The notes: generated from the letters alone by a model not told the origin. A DNA stretch of 64,000 nt from Gymnothorax reevesii (GCA_029721435.1 CM056587.1:18732667-18796666); one strand, 5' to 3'. Positions 26,241 through 39,110 are shown, counted from the stretch's first letter. Program-made: numbers and translations.

Positions 26241-29200
26241 CTGGAGGGAAGGAACACGCAAACTCAGCCTTAGAACCCCTGCTCTGAGGAACCGATTATG
26301 GTCACCACATGCTGTAAACTACAGGTAAAACAGAATATTTACAGTTTTTACCATGGGTACGCATTGATTACTGAAACAAAATACATTTGGCAAAATGACT
26401 AATTTCTTCTACATGCGTGCATGAACCGCACAATTGATTTGGGAGGGTGTTGTGGGTCGTCTCACGATTTAGTCAAAGATTGATTCTACATATCTGATTG
26501 GTGGTATTTGCTTTTCAAGTCTACCAGCATGAGCAATGTGGACTTAATGCTGAGCTATCCGAAAGATAACCTAACACAATTGCCCACTGTACATCAGCCT
26601 ATGCTATCGACCACAATCAGCATCGACATGGTCTCATATTTTGCATGTACATTTGAACGTCCCCCAAAGAGAGGGGGGGGGGGGAGACCCATACAGGCTA
26701 TATTATAGAGCTTAATGCGATAGAAGCAAAACTGCCAGGCCCATTTCCTTCAGCACAGAGGGACCTTTGTTACACGTGTGCTTGTGACGATCATTAAAAT
26801 TCACAGTGGACACCAATTCTCAGAGAGCTTTTCTATTCGGAGGAAAAAGTCATTATCTAAACAGGTATGAGTGAAACTTGTGATACCATAAATAATATTA
26901 AAATGCAGAGAATATTTTGCAATAATTGAGAAAATTCTGATAATTACTGTCAAAATGAACAACTTGGACAGATTCTCTCACTCATGGTACATTGTGTCAG
27001 CTCCATAAGTGCTCACCCCTGCCGTGTAATATGTGTCTGCAAGGTGCCAGAGAGAGGCGTGAAGAAAATTATTTTTGATCTGCTTGTTCTCGCCCTGAGC
27101 TGTCAGATGAATACGACAATTACACAGTTAATTCCATCTCAGTATATACTAGTGAACCTTATGTTCCCTGTACAAATAGTGTAGGACTATTTCACCATAT
27201 GTCTTTTCTTTAATAATACCTCAAGGCAGCAATTATAGAAGGCTTTAAGATAAACTGATAACATGTAAATGTGCCAAGCCCAAGGCTCTTCAGGAGGATA
27301 ATTATAGAACAGACTACATTATATGTTGGCAGTTTAAAATTCATGCGACATGCAGGACATAGCTCTTACGTGAAACAGCAGAGCTAACAGGGCAACATTA
27401 ATGCTGTGCAGTGCATGTGGTGTAATCTTGTGGAAGTAGAGCCTTTTTTTTCTGCAGTTACTGTACATTAGCAACTGTGCTTGCATTAAAGCCTGTCTGG
27501 CTCCACGGGGCCATTATGCTTGTGAGGTTTTCGAGCGGAGTGTTCCATTTTCAAATTATTCATTAATTACTGTCCCATTCATGGCTCTGCCTGAGTTTTG
27601 CGGTGTTTGGTTTAAGCAGTTTACAAAGGTTTGTGACATACTGTACACCCAGGCAAGAGTTAAGCACCATCAAATTCAACATAAAATTTTCAGAAAATTG
27701 GCAAATTCTGATCTTTGCACACTAGCATGTGGGTTTTATCACGCGTTCCACATGCATTTCACATTCAAGAAGCTTTGCCATTAATTACGTGCTGAATGTT
27801 ATCAGGTAGGTGGATAAGTCTTCATGTTGGTCTGATATCAACTTTGTTTCTTCCAATTAAATTTCAGATTTCATGGGACAGTTTTTTTTTTTTGCCAAAC
27901 ACAGGTCTCCTTGCCATTTTTACAGGACAGTAGGCCCACACTTTCTGCAGCATTAAATGTAGAAAAAGCTCATAAAGTGTCAAGTACAATCAAATTCCAG
28001 TCAAACTGATTCTGTATGCTAGGAAAGGTACATCCAAGCCATATTTCCAAGAACTGGTCAATGTTTGTTCATATTATTATTAACTTGGTCTTTGGTTGAA
28101 GAGGAACTGGTTAAAGACTTGGGTGGTGCTTAACTTTTGCCAAGGTGTGTGCGTTAGCAAATGAAAGTATGAATCCAAAGAGTTTGCCAAGAGCACCAAG
28201 GATCTCCACCACCCTCTCGTGCTGCATGCTGCTCGCCATGGACGCTACCTGATCTTGACGATCTGGTAACCCCAGGGACTGTGCATATTTCTGCTGGGCA
28301 CTGTGGTATGAAAAGCAGGGGACCAGTGAGATCTCAGCTGGAGGGAAATGTTGAACAGGATCGAGACAAGACGAGGATCAAAAATTGTGTTTTTTGATGG
28401 CAAGCTCTCCAAAGCTTCCAAGATGATATTTGATGGTAAGCAGAGAGGCGAGCGGTGATAATTAGAGGGATCGAAATTAAATGCGCGAACATTCCCAGGG
28501 GTGGTACAAGAATATCTGCGCTGTGATGAACACCTCTGGTTTCAGTCATAGATTGTAAACAGTCAATAGTTTCAGTGCATGGAAGTGGTTTTCTTTTTGC
28601 ACGTTCATGCTTTAGGTAACGCAAGCGAGTTACTATTTTGGAACTGTTAATGTATTATTTTTATTTTTTTCTAGAGAATTAATCATATACATTCACGCGA
28701 AGCCAATATCCGTAGCTGTATATTGTACAGTGACCTGGCGTAACGTCTTCGCAAAGAGCATCAGCTGCAGTGTTTACAGGAAGTGCATGTTCCGACATGG
28801 AAAACTGACCTCCTTTAATGTACGGCACGTCAACCAATCACACGCAAGGATTTGGCAAAAACAGCAGTTGCCCCACCAGCGGCAAAGTTTTGAAATTAAA
28901 TTGTGATCCCTCAAATTATAATTTATTTCATTACACCTACTAAATCATGCATTTAACCCACATCAAGGCCCGTATCCATGCAAACTTTCAGAACGGAAGC
29001 ACTGATCTGGACTCATTTAAGCGTTTTAGCTTGTAATGAATATAGATAGGCTGCACAGCAGGAAAGCTGATCCCAGGACAGCAATTATTCACTGTGATGT
29101 TTTATGAATACGGCCCCTAGAGTCAGGATGGCGCCCTGGTGCAGAGCTGGGAGGGGTGGAGTTCAGGATAACCATCCAATGGAATGGTAGGGTTGCAGTT

Positions 29201-29748
29201 TTTATGACCGACTAGACAGGCCTCAATCCCATTTCTTCCCACTGAACGCTCCGATTAGACATTTTATGAATGAAAAGCGCCGTTTTCCGCAGCATGACAT
29301 CAGGTTACTGCAAATGAAAAACGCGCCGTCTTCTAGTCCTATGGTTTTCTGTGCGAGAAAAATGTGAAAATAACACGAAAGACTTCTGTCATTTCAGTCT
29401 CCGTAAGATTGAGCGCTGACGCTCTAAACGAAGAGCAGGGTAAATGCTGACAGATACGAGGCAAGTGAGAGGAGGACAGGCGACAAAAGAGCAAAGAAGA
29501 AAACAGAGAGGGAGTGAAAAAGACTCTTGTTTAACCATTAATGCACTATAGGCAACTATAGTTGTCCAATGACATAAGAAAACAAAACCTGATGCTGTGG
29601 AAAATCTGTCATGTGGCAGGGAGCTCTTTTAAACAAGTTGCCACATGATAGATTTTCAACAGCTCAGGATAATTAGATGCTCAATTCCTTGAAAATGTAT
29701 TCAGCGCTCTGAAATGAGCCCTACCAATGCTTATTAAACCTTTAAGAC

Positions 29749-29946
29749 CAGGGGCTGCCCAAAACTGTTCCTGAAGATCAACCATCCCATAAGTCTGCAC
29801 TTCCACCCAAACAAAGCTGACCTCATTCAACAGCAAGAGCTACTGCTCAACTGCTAATGAGCGGAGAAAAAAAACTGAGCCGAATCAGAATTGAAATGCA
29901 AGCCGACGGGATGGTAGAACTCCTGGAACAGGGGCAGCCAGCCTTG
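29749..29946. mobile_element. palindromic hAT-like MITE
   Basis: The left end CAGGGGCTGCCCAAAACTG, with ACCATCCC inside, is mirrored by GGGATGGT, then GGAACAGGGGCAGCCAGCC, at the right end. The flanks show no clear 8-bp duplication. A half-element of related type (CCGCACCTGGAGGGCCGG, then CCACCAATTATTCTGAC) follows at about 29965-30030. Confidence 0.55.
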
Positions 29947-30296
29947 CTCAACGGCGGGGGTGAGCAATTCCGCACCTGGAGGGCCGGCGTCTATGCTAGT
30001 TTTTGTTTCCACCAATTATTCTGACTAAACTCGCTAATTGCCTCTACTCGTAAACAAGAGTTTACCCACAGGTTTGATCACAGTAAAATACTTCATTTAG
30101 TGACATGAAAACATTCTTCAGTGCAGATCATTTTAGAGCTTTTTATGAAATGCAGCCAAAATGTAATGTTTAATGATTCTTTTTTTTGGCTATTTATGCT
30201 AATTAAGTTATCAACCCCTTCCCTACTGAGGAGGTATACATATATACATGGTGTCCCTGCTGCAACCATTCAACGACCCAGGACGTGCAGTATAAA

Positions 30297-31493
30297 CACT
30301 GCCCAGCCAAAAAAAAAGTCCATGTTTGGATTTAAATAAGCAAATACTTTAGAGCCTATGATTGAATCATTGTTGCAGTGATGAATGTGTGTCGGTTGGC
30401 AATAACGTGTCGGTGTTGTTTATGATTTCTTACACAGCTATGTCAGAAGATGTATCTCATGGTCGTTGAAAAGATGTAACTGGGTTTCAAGGGGGGCAAA
30501 TTATTTTATAGCATCAAGCAAAAAAAAAAAAAGAAAGAAAAAAAACAGCCGAGGAGAATACTGAAATCACTGAAAGTGGGTCATGAACTGTACTACACTT
30601 TATCAAAACCTGAAACTACAGTAGTGAATTGTCAGCTTCAAGGAAGAAATGGACCGGATGACAGTCATGACTGATCGTGATTGGAGAAGTCTTTGCTTTC
30701 ATCATAAAAAATAAAAAAATAAATAAATAAAAATCAACAGTAGAACTCATGGCCATTTTTAATTGTGAAAGTAAGAGCCTTTCCACACTCACAATGTGAC
30801 AAGAACTTGTAGAAATGGGACCTCACAGCTGCAGGGCCCCAAGACGTGTTTGCGAGGGTAATCAAAAAAAAAAATAAACAATTTCAATTTGCATGGAAGC
30901 ATAAAAATTGGATTGTGAATCACTGAAAAAGGTCATGTGGTCTGAAGAGTCCATTTATCACCCTCTTCCAGAGTGATTGTCACAGCAGGGTAAGAAAGGA
31001 GGCCCATAAAGCGATGCACTCGTCATGCATAGAGCCCACTGCACAAGCCTCCGAAGGCAGTGTCATCATCTGAGATGCTTCATTTGGTCAGGTCAAGGCT
31101 AAGTAAAGTTCTAAAGCAATTATTAAATTCTGCAGTCTGCCTGAATATACTGAATGACCAGTATCACATCAACGGACTTTTTAATCCCTGACAGCCCAGG
31201 CATAATCCAGGATGGCAATGCCAAAATTCATTGGGCTCAAATTATGAAGGACTGGTTCAGCACACATTAAGAATCATTTTCACACATGAATTGGCCACCA
31301 CAGAGTCTGGACTTTAACCGGATGAAAGTGTTTGGGCTGTGCTGGAGATGACTTCACAGAGTGGTTTTGCTCACCATCATCAACGTATATCTTGGCTAAA
31401 AGAGAATGTAACTCGGGTCAGAAATATGTTAAAACATTGCCACAATAAATGTGCACCGTGACCAAAGCTACAAGGCAGCCCAAAAAAATATTA
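30297..31493 (+). mobile_element. decayed Tc1-like element, CACTGCCC family
   Basis: The left end CACTGCCCAGCCAAAAAAAA matches the TIR of the intact MITE at 52.16 kb, and the next about 150 bp are also related (TTGGATTTAAATAAGCAAAT, ATTGAATCATTGTTGC). The interior has remnants of a Tc1 transposase on the plus strand: GGTCTGAAGAGTCC (the SDES region, 30938), TTGGCCACCACAGAGTCTGG (the PPQSPDL region, 31287) and GTTTGGGCTGTGCTGGAGATG. Multiple stops and frameshifts break it, and the right TIR is no longer recognisable. Confidence 0.7.
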
Positions 31494-34034
31494 CAGCGCG
31501 CAATGAAAATGCGTCCTGTGGGCAATGAATATGCGTCCTCAAAACAACTGTTTGACCCAGAGTCTGGTTGTGCAAAAACAATCGGGCTACTTATCCTGGT
31601 GGCTCAGGAGAGTCTGGTTAATGCTGGAAAAGACCGCAGACCAGCATCCGCTCATTTCCCAGAAAATCCCTCTTCTGTTTGCTTTGAATGTCAAAATGGC
31701 ATGTTGTCCTCAAATATACACGAGAAGATGACAAGAACAAAATTCTTGTGGATGCAGACATGGAATATGGTGAAAATAGTGCAGACAGAAATTCAGAGGT
31801 GCCAAGCAATTTAGAGGCGGTTCGGAGGAAGAATGCACAACCACATGCGATCAACAATGGTTTGTCGTTGTCCTCATCTTCCAATGTATCTCCATCCTGT
31901 GCATCCGTATTTTCAGCCTAACTTTCTAAACCACTTGGCAAATACAAATATTCTGTATAATATTTCCTTAGTAAGGAATGGGTTAAAGATCAGAAGTTGG
32001 CATGAAAACCAGGAACAGACAAGACCCATGTTGCTCTATGGTGGAGGTACGTGATTCCCGATAGGCCTTTAGATCAATCAAAAATGAGCTCAAAAAATAA
32101 ATAATTCAAGAGATGAAATAGAAACATAGTGGTATAGAAAAGGATACAAATAAAAATGCTCTCAGTCAGACTCAAAGACACCTGGAACTCTGGAAATATT
32201 ACCATACAAAGCAGCTGTGAATATGAACGATTTTACAGTTCTGCTGCCTAAACAACATTTCTGGGAAACAAATTGCGGTCAGGGAGCCAGGGAGCGCTTC
32301 AATGGAAAGAACAATACGCTCCTTTCAAAAAGCTAATTACACACAAATCAATCAATAATTCAGGAGAAAATCTCCATCATTAAGAGATTTGCAACAGCTG
32401 TGCCTGTGCCATTCTCTCATTTAAAAATAAATGAACAAAAACTCTATTTTCTATTGCGTCAATTTCCTCCACTGTACCCCAGTGTAACGTAACGATAGAT
32501 CGTAATTTCCTGCTGTTCAGCCTCAACAAGAGACTGAGAGGGAAATGGACAACAATATGGCTCTTGGTGTTGTGACTTGCACGCGTTGAGAGAAGATGAC
32601 CCTCCTGACACAGGATGACCAGAAACAGTTCAGAAGGGCGTTCCGCTAATTGTGAGGAAAGTCGACGGATTTCGCACACTCCGGCGAAAATAATGACACC
32701 ATTCTTCAGATCCCACGAGCAAAGCAAGAAATCTTCCGCACCGCACAAAAGAGCCTGTTGTATCGACACTTGAAACGGAGGAATCGGTAAGCATGCGATG
32801 CGTGACACTATTAATATTTGAAACCGACGAACGACACAATGCCTCGGTGCTAATTGGAATGTCTTGCCAAACAGAGTCAAGAGGAGGGCGCGGCGACTGA
32901 GGTTCCACATCCATTTTTCATCAGCATTTTTGCCATTTTTTTTGTTCCTGGCAGTAGAAAAAGTCCTAAGGGAAGGAATTCATTTGGCGGTTTCGTGGAA
33001 ATCTCCTCTGTCTGCAGGAAAAGGGCAAACTCATCCTCGTCCTTGCCCCTCCTCAATGACAGCGCTGTATAATGCGACGGCTGTGGAGCCATTTGATAGG
33101 CCGTTAACTCTTCTGCCAAACCTGGCGCGACTCCATTAATTTAATTCATTATTAAAATATCCCACCTCCGCACCCAGACCCACACATACTTCAGTAATGA
33201 CTAAAAGAGGCCTTTCAGATGCTGTCAATCACTCTCCTCCTGGCAGTACCACCCACATGACCAGACTAAAAACCTGTGGCGAGGGCTGCTGACTGACGAT
33301 ATGAGTAATGGAGATTGATGGGCTGTCCAGCTGGTTCAATGGTCTTTTTAGATGGATTATTCACCGATATCCTGGGGCAAGGTTTACGGAAAATATCAAG
33401 CAAAATAAAAAATTCCACAACAGCAGGTGAAATCCAGCACATTTTCTTGCCTGGCATATTAGATGACTGAGACCAGAGTATCAGGCACGAATTCATTAAA
33501 TTGGGTCTTATTAAATGCCAAAAACATTCATCAAGGATATTGCTGAAAGGTTTGCAGTATCAGTTTTATTATGTCAACCCTTGTTAGCGATTTGAGGGAA
33601 TCACCAACAGAGAACTCAGAGGGTCAAGTGTTTTGTTTTATTTAGTACTGGAAAATAACCTCACCAAAACACAATGGTCCTTTCTCTCATGTATGGAGCA
33701 AGACCTTAGCAGAGAAGGTCAAATAGTCAAGTGCTCTTACCATTCATTAGAGATTGACTCTTGGCTAGTTCTGATTCGCTGCCTCACCATTAATTGCACA
33801 TTGTACAATGATAATTTATTTCTTATTTTGTCCTCAGCTGTGAAAAGAAGACTTCATAGCTAAATGATCAAGTTTGGAAGATAGAAGGTATGGTGTTGTG
33901 GAAGATTTTTACTTGATTTTGAAGTCACTCGTATCCTTTCAGAACAGAAATTTATTGTAACCTAGGCAAAACTACAAAAGCAATGTCCTTCAATATAGGA
34001 TGTTTTTTGTGAGGGCGCCATTTCTCAGTCGTAC

Positions 34035-34451
34035 CTGATGGCTGAACTCTGACCGAGGTCCTTTCCGACTGCTTGCGAGTCATGGCATACCAGGACCGGT
34101 CCGGGTCCTGAATCCACTCAGCGGCCTCGCAGTAGATCACGCCCTGGTCGGCCGGCTGCAGCCTGTAAATGGTGAGCTTGTAGGTGGCGCTGCTGGTCTT
34201 GTCCAATCGGATGTCGCCGGTGTTGAAGCGCTGCTTGTAGGGCCCGCCCGCTCGGAGCACGAAGTCGCGGGAGAGGGTGACCAAGTCCTGAGGCGGTGCG
34301 CTCTGATTGGGTGAGCGTAGGTACCAGCCCACAGAGAGGTGTGTGTGCTGGGGCGTCTGCCGGGAAACCTCACAGGCCAGCTGGAGAGAGTCCCCCTCCA
34401 CTTTGCTGAGGGTCTGACCCACTGACGAGACGCTGAGGGTGTCTGGAATCA
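34035..34451 (-). CDS. igsf3: igsf3 internal exon, Ig-like domain 2
   Basis: This exon encodes one complete V-type Ig domain of IGSF3, a type I membrane protein of the EWI/IGSF family that lies on the cell surface. The acceptor is a pyrimidine-rich tract ending CTCCTCAG and the donor is CAG|GTACGA. The exon is 417 nt, phase 1 at both ends, 138 complete codons plus split codons. Translation starts with VIPDTLS. It has the two domain cysteines (LQLACEV and VIYCEAAEW), the core tryptophan in SVGWYLR, and DQG before the second cysteine. It carries an intact EWI motif (EAAEWIQDPD) followed by SWYAMTRK, which I recognise as the second Ig domain of vertebrate IGSF3; the related CD101 and PTGFRN are less similar here. 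One sequon (NQS) is present. The next exon downstream is Ig3, 7.8 kb away. Family and exon boundaries are secure. Confidence 0.93.
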
Positions 34452-34938
34452 CTGAGGAGAAACATGGAGAAGATCACTATTACACACACAGCAGCACTGT
34501 CAGTCTGCATGGGAAACTCACCCCTAATGCCCAATTTTGTGTGTACATCTTTTAGGCACTGAATAAACACACAAAAACCATACATTCAAACGTGAGTAGT
34601 TGCCTGCAAATACAAACGGGCACACAGCACTAATAACAGAGAAATATTCCCAAACTCCCAAAAAGCTGCCAGGAAACAATTAAAGCATCCAGAAAACAAT
34701 TAGCACGCTTAATATCATGAACGCAACGCACTCTTTACCCGTAACAAACATAATGTGATAAACTAGCACAACAATGCTATTCTCCCCTATCGTCCTTGAC
34801 ACAATCATAATAAAAGAATAATTACAGGTTTTCCATTATTGCACAAACCCCACAGCATCACTGTCTGCCATTTTAGATACAGAGAGGTCCTAAATAGCAA
34901 TTACTGAACATCCCTAGAGGATGTGACTCTCTCCCTTG

Positions 34939-34998
34939 CACTCTCTCTCCCTCTCTCTCTCTCTCTCGCTCGCTCGGTCGCTCTCTCACTCTGCCCGT
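34939..34998. repeat. (CT)n microsatellite
   Basis: CTCTCTCCCTCTCTCTCTCT followed by CGCT-type interruptions. Confidence 0.9.
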
Positions 34999-35175
34999 CT
35001 CCTTCTCATATGCACGATGAACCGGCGGGTGACTGGAATCATGCCAAAGCAACATCTGCCCAGACACAGACACGCGCAGGTGCTTAAGTGGCAGCCAGCC
35101 AGACTTGTTACAGGAACCATGACTGTTAGCTAAAACTAGACACACATGACATCACTGAGCCATCATGTGACCAGA

Positions 35176-35231
35176 TGGGGGGGGATTTACCACACTGGGA
35201 GGGGGGGGGGGTGTGGGTGGCGGGGGGGGTT
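35176..35231 (+). repeat. G-rich tract with quadruplex potential
   Basis: Runs of 9, 3, 12, 3 and 9 or so guanines are separated by short spacers, for example GGGTGTGGGTGGCGGGGGGG. At least four runs of three or more G occur within 60 bases, satisfying the usual G-quadruplex pattern. Confidence 0.75.
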
Positions 35232-35829
35232 TATAAGTATCGCCAAGCACTGAGTGACACATGACCTGAGATGTTTCACGCAGTCCGATCGTCCTTAATT
35301 GTGGATAACGCTAGATTCCAGTGTGAGCAACATTAATTAGTCACGGCCTACGAGGCACACTCTGACATCGACTCACCATGTCTGGAGAAGTTGGAAGTGA
35401 TACATCTACACCTCAGTGACACATAAATCTTGTATCCACGCGTCAGACAAAAATAGCCAAATAAGCACCGAAGTTGTTCTTCGTATTTAGTATATTTTTA
35501 TAAGCAAAATCAGAGACGAAGTGCTTTTTACAGATCGTAAAAAGGATCAAGAACCACGCCAGCGAGAGAAATATCCCCGGCTGAGAAGAAGAGAGCTTGT
35601 TGAACAAACAAGATGCAGAAACCAATGCGAAATCTCCATAAATAGAGACCAGCCGCGCAGCGAGTCATCAGGCGGGATAATTCAGATCGCAAGAAAATCG
35701 TGACACTTCCTTCACACCTCTACACTATTTTTACACAATCCTCAGCACAGCACTTTAACTGAAGCTTACATCAGCTTACTTCTTACTTCTAGTCAACATA
35801 GTTCATGTCACGGTATTTTTTTTTAAAGA

Positions 35830-36018
35830 CTATTTTTTGGGTATTTTTCCTTTATTTGATGGTAATGCAGCGTAGAGAGACAGGAAAGTTGGAGGAGAAG
35901 AATGAGGGGAGACATGCAGCAAATGACCCGAGTCGGAATCGAACCCAGGTCGCTGCGGGAAGGACACAGCCTTTATGGTGCGCGCGCTTAGATCGACGAG
36001 CCACCGGGGCGCCCCCAT
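35830..36018 (-). repeat. tRNA-derived SINE
   Basis: On the minus strand the head reads GGTGGCTCGTCGATCTAAGC, GCGCGCACC, then CTGGGTTCGATTCCGACTCG. The first resembles an A box and the second (GGTTCGATTCC) a B box of a tRNA-type pol III promoter. The tail contains TCTCTCTACGCTGCATTACC and an AATAAAGGAAAAATACCC-type end at about 35835-35860. Confidence 0.7.
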
Positions 36019-36680
36019 GTCACAGTATTTGAAAATATCGGCTAGTGCTTCCTCAGAGGTCACTGTAAATATAATCTGGTCACCAGTCACAGGGAGAGAC
36101 AGACAAACAGTTTACGAACTTCGCCAAAATACTACGCTATCTAGCGGAGCACAGATAACACACCCCGACATCCTGCGCACCACAGATCATGCCTGTGAGA
36201 TTCCACTCTTTCCTTACAACCTGCTAACTTCTCATATCCCAGGCCCGTCCCACGGTCCCCTGCCAGTTTGTAAGTATTCTGCACAAACTGAACTACCTGT
36301 CTTTTGGTAGGGCGGTAACTAAACCTTTTTTTGTCTAAGAATCCACTCCGAGCATTGGTAGGCTTTTGACCCTCATAAATCATTGATGACCAAGTCCCAC
36401 ACAGGACAGTAGGCTGTGGAGTGTTCACTGCTGCCATAACTACAGTTTAGAGGAGACTGTGCAGACTAAGATAGGATTTTGAAGGCGAGGACTATGAGGC
36501 TGTTTTTTGGGAAGGTGATTACCCTGAAATAACCTCCTAACTGAGACCATAGATTAAGTCTTTCAGAAGTGTGCATATGATTGCATGCAGTGTGGGAGCT
36601 GAATTATTCATCTACTTGCTTGTTTTCACCCCAGAATAGTGGAACGGGGAGCTCACAGGCATCGAACGAACAGTTTCTCT

Positions 36681-36707
36681 CTGTGTGTGTGTGTGTGTGT
36701 GTGTGTG
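36681..36707. repeat. (TG)n microsatellite
   Basis: About 13 TG units, 70 bases before a (GA)n tract. Confidence 0.9.
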
Positions 36708-36779
36708 CAGGGGGAGGGATGCTACATTTAGCCATAGGCTACTGATATGAGGTTGACCAAGCCGGAGGTGCACAAGAGA

Positions 36780-36782
36780 GGA

Positions 36783-36823
<41 letters not shown>
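36780..36823. repeat. (GA)n purine tract
   Basis: Around 20 GA units, extended by GGGAGGGAGACAG and followed by GCGATAGCGATAGCGAC. Confidence 0.9.
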
Positions 36824-36827
<4 letters not shown>

Positions 36828-37460
36828 AGACAGACTGAGCGATAGCGATAGCGACGGAGACAGAGTGACTTACATGACATCAAAATGTTTTAATAGTTTA
36901 ATATGCAATGTGTGCCATTTCAGTCAAGTCTTTTTGAGCGCCAAACAATGAAAATTATATTGTGGATAAAAACACTGGAAAATATTCAACTCATTAAATG
37001 CATTTCTGACAGAGCAAATGGCCTCATTAAAATGCCACCATTGAATGAAACCTAATCAAATCTATCCATATTCTAATTCAAACTAGACAGAAGAAACAGA
37101 ATATCATGCTTTTCCCCCATTTGAACAGAATGAAAGAAAGAATATGAACAGGAGACTGAGAAAGGGAAAGAAGGATAAAGAATAACCCAGGTCTGGCTCA
37201 GTCTGACAGCAGACCCCAGTGAATAAGTTCCTAAGGTACCGGCACACAGCTGATCACCTGACACAAAACAAAGGCTAAAACTATTAAGATGAGAGTAATT
37301 GAGAGAGAGCCCATTCTAATGGAACAGAAGGTCTATTCTGTGAGTTTTAATAAGCGCTAAGACTTAGTTATAAGCTGGATCGGGAGTTCCAGGGAACCGT
37401 GAAACGCTCCTTCAGATACAGCGATCCTATGATGCATTGAAGATTAAAGGCAGACAAAAC

Positions 37461-37497
<37 letters not shown>
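37461..37497. repeat. (AAT)n microsatellite
   Basis: Twelve or so AAT units inside an intronic, A-rich stretch. Confidence 0.9.
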
Positions 37498-37499
<2 letters not shown>

Positions 37500-38458
37500 T
37501 AACAAGACAAGACAAAACCGATCACTTCAAGATAAACAGGATCCAGAGCTTCACACAGCAACGCTGCTGCCCCTTTAAATGCCAAGCCAGAGCCGGCCAA
37601 GGGCAAAAAAAAAAAAAAACGAAAAAGAAGGAAAACAAACCAAAAAAAAAATGCTGCTTTGGCTGTTCAGAGGCACCCTCAGGGCTGCGCTCACTCCCAC
37701 CACCTGGTGTGACCATTCTGGGAAGGTGGTCAGATATCTGAGCTCTTCAACTACACGGGGGATAGCAAAGAGAGAATAAACATCAAATAGCCAGAGAAAT
37801 GCCTGCTCTCGTTTGTAAGAGGCCTTTACCTTTGATCTGAGCAGAAATGTTCTTAAAATGTTTTTCTGTAGACAGTTGGGTTATGACCGCTACTTTGAAG
37901 AGACCACAGATGGAGAGAATGCCGGTGAGAAAGGGGCTTTTTAAAACTGAATGTGGAATTCAGCAACATATATAGCTATGTAATACAGCTTGGCATAGAG
38001 GTCACTGGTATAAAGATTCGCTGGAGGGATGTAGTCCCTTTCTTTCAAGAAATATTCCCTCATTTGGTGTTTTGATGATGGTGACAGAGAGCGCTATCTA
38101 ACACATTGTATCAAAATCTTTCATGTGAGTCCATTCGGTTTGAGATGTGGTGGCTGTGACGGCAATGGTAAAAGCTCAGGATTATTTTCATACTCATATT
38201 CATATTTCAGAATCATCCGGTGCCCTGTGCGGTTTGGGTCTATATCATCCTGGAAGAGATCACTGCCACCACGGTAGCAATCTTTCATCATAGGATATAA
38301 AGGCGATCACAGAAAATAACGCAGCATGGATTTGCAGCGACCCGCTACCCTTTCAAGGGCTAGTGGACCCAAACCAATGCCGGGAAAATAGACTGAAGCA
38401 TCTGCATTCACTATGTTTCCTTTATTTCAGGTTTTTCCATTTGTCACCCATCTGCGTG

Positions 38459-38528
38459 TATGTACGTACGTACGTATGCATGTTAATATAGACACACGCA
38501 CATACATACACAGACAACACACACACAC
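38459..38528. repeat. (GTAC)n and CA-rich simple repeat
   Basis: TATGTACGTACGTACGTATG followed by degenerate ACACGCACATACATACACAG and then ACACACACAC. Confidence 0.8.
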
Positions 38529-38958
38529 ACATTTGTATTTCTTTGTGTGTGCACATGTGGACTTATTGCCTCCTCAACACTTCTAACAAATCAGTTTAGC
38601 CAGGCCGTTTTATAATTAACATGCAATGTTCTTTCACTGCACTTACATGCCAGTCCTGCAGAAATCTGGGCAAATGTAGGTAGGGATCATCACTGAAAAG
38701 ACCACAGGGTATATTGGCCAACAGTCACTCCGCTCCCAAATAAGCAATAACAGATCAGGAGAAAGACGAAAGAAACTACGGAGCACTCGGAGAGCGCATT
38801 ACTGCTGCTGTATTGAAATTCGCTGGCAGAGGAATTTTGATTGAGTGTGCATGTTGAGCGAGTCTGGAAAGTGCCATCTTTACGCACCTATAAATTTACA
38901 AACTGTGCACTGTGTCCTGAATGCTGGCTGGCTGGCGCAGGACAAATTCATAAACAAT

Positions 38959-39110
38959 AAGACAAAATACCAGCACACACCAGGATGCTCTTGGCAGCAC
39001 TTTTATTCAAAAATTACATTAAAAAAAGGGAGCGAATAATAATTTTTAAATGTAATTTCTGAATAAAAGTGCTGCCAAGAGCATCCTGGTGTGCGCTGGT
39101 ATTTTGTCTT
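38959..39110. repeat. near-perfect ~60-bp inverted repeat hairpin
   Basis: The left arm starts AAGACAAAATACCAGCACAC (38959) and continues through GGATGCTCTTGGCAGCACTT to about 39020. The right arm (about 39050-39110) is its inverted complement, with only a few mismatches by eye (CACACAC versus GTGCGCT, and AAAAATTACA versus TTTCTGAAT). The unpaired loop is about 30 bp and AT-rich. It looks like a compact foldback MITE. Confidence 0.85.

Larger units (their letters stand above)
26241..34034 (-). other. igsf3: igsf3 intron between Ig2 and Ig3 exons
   Basis: This 7.8-kb intron runs from the GTACGA donor to the CCTTCCCTCCAG acceptor. It contains a poly-G run (26671-26684), the MITE at 29.75 kb and the Tc1 relic at 30.3 kb. 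The 32.4-33.15 kb part is stop-poor in several frames without any domain signal. Confidence 0.85.
34452..38958. other. noncoding stretch upstream of igsf3 Ig2
   Basis: Holds the CT, TG, GA and AAT microsatellites, the G-rich tract and the tRNA SINE. I searched the minus strand for an Ig1-like frame with its paired cysteines and found none. Confidence 0.5.

Noticed and set aside
25996..26328. 110-residue plus-strand ORF
   Set aside because: Antisense shadow of the Ig3 exon with His/Gly/Ala-rich, non-protein-like composition.
32380..32910. 176-residue minus-strand ORF, the longest outside exons and repeats
   Set aside because: No signal peptide, domain or codon bias, and overlapping frames on both strands are also open, which points to low stop density and not coding.
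36141..36437. 98-residue minus-strand ORF with several cysteines, considered as Ig1
   Set aside because: Lacks the cysteine-tryptophan-DxGxYxC spacing of an Ig domain and has no matching splice sites.
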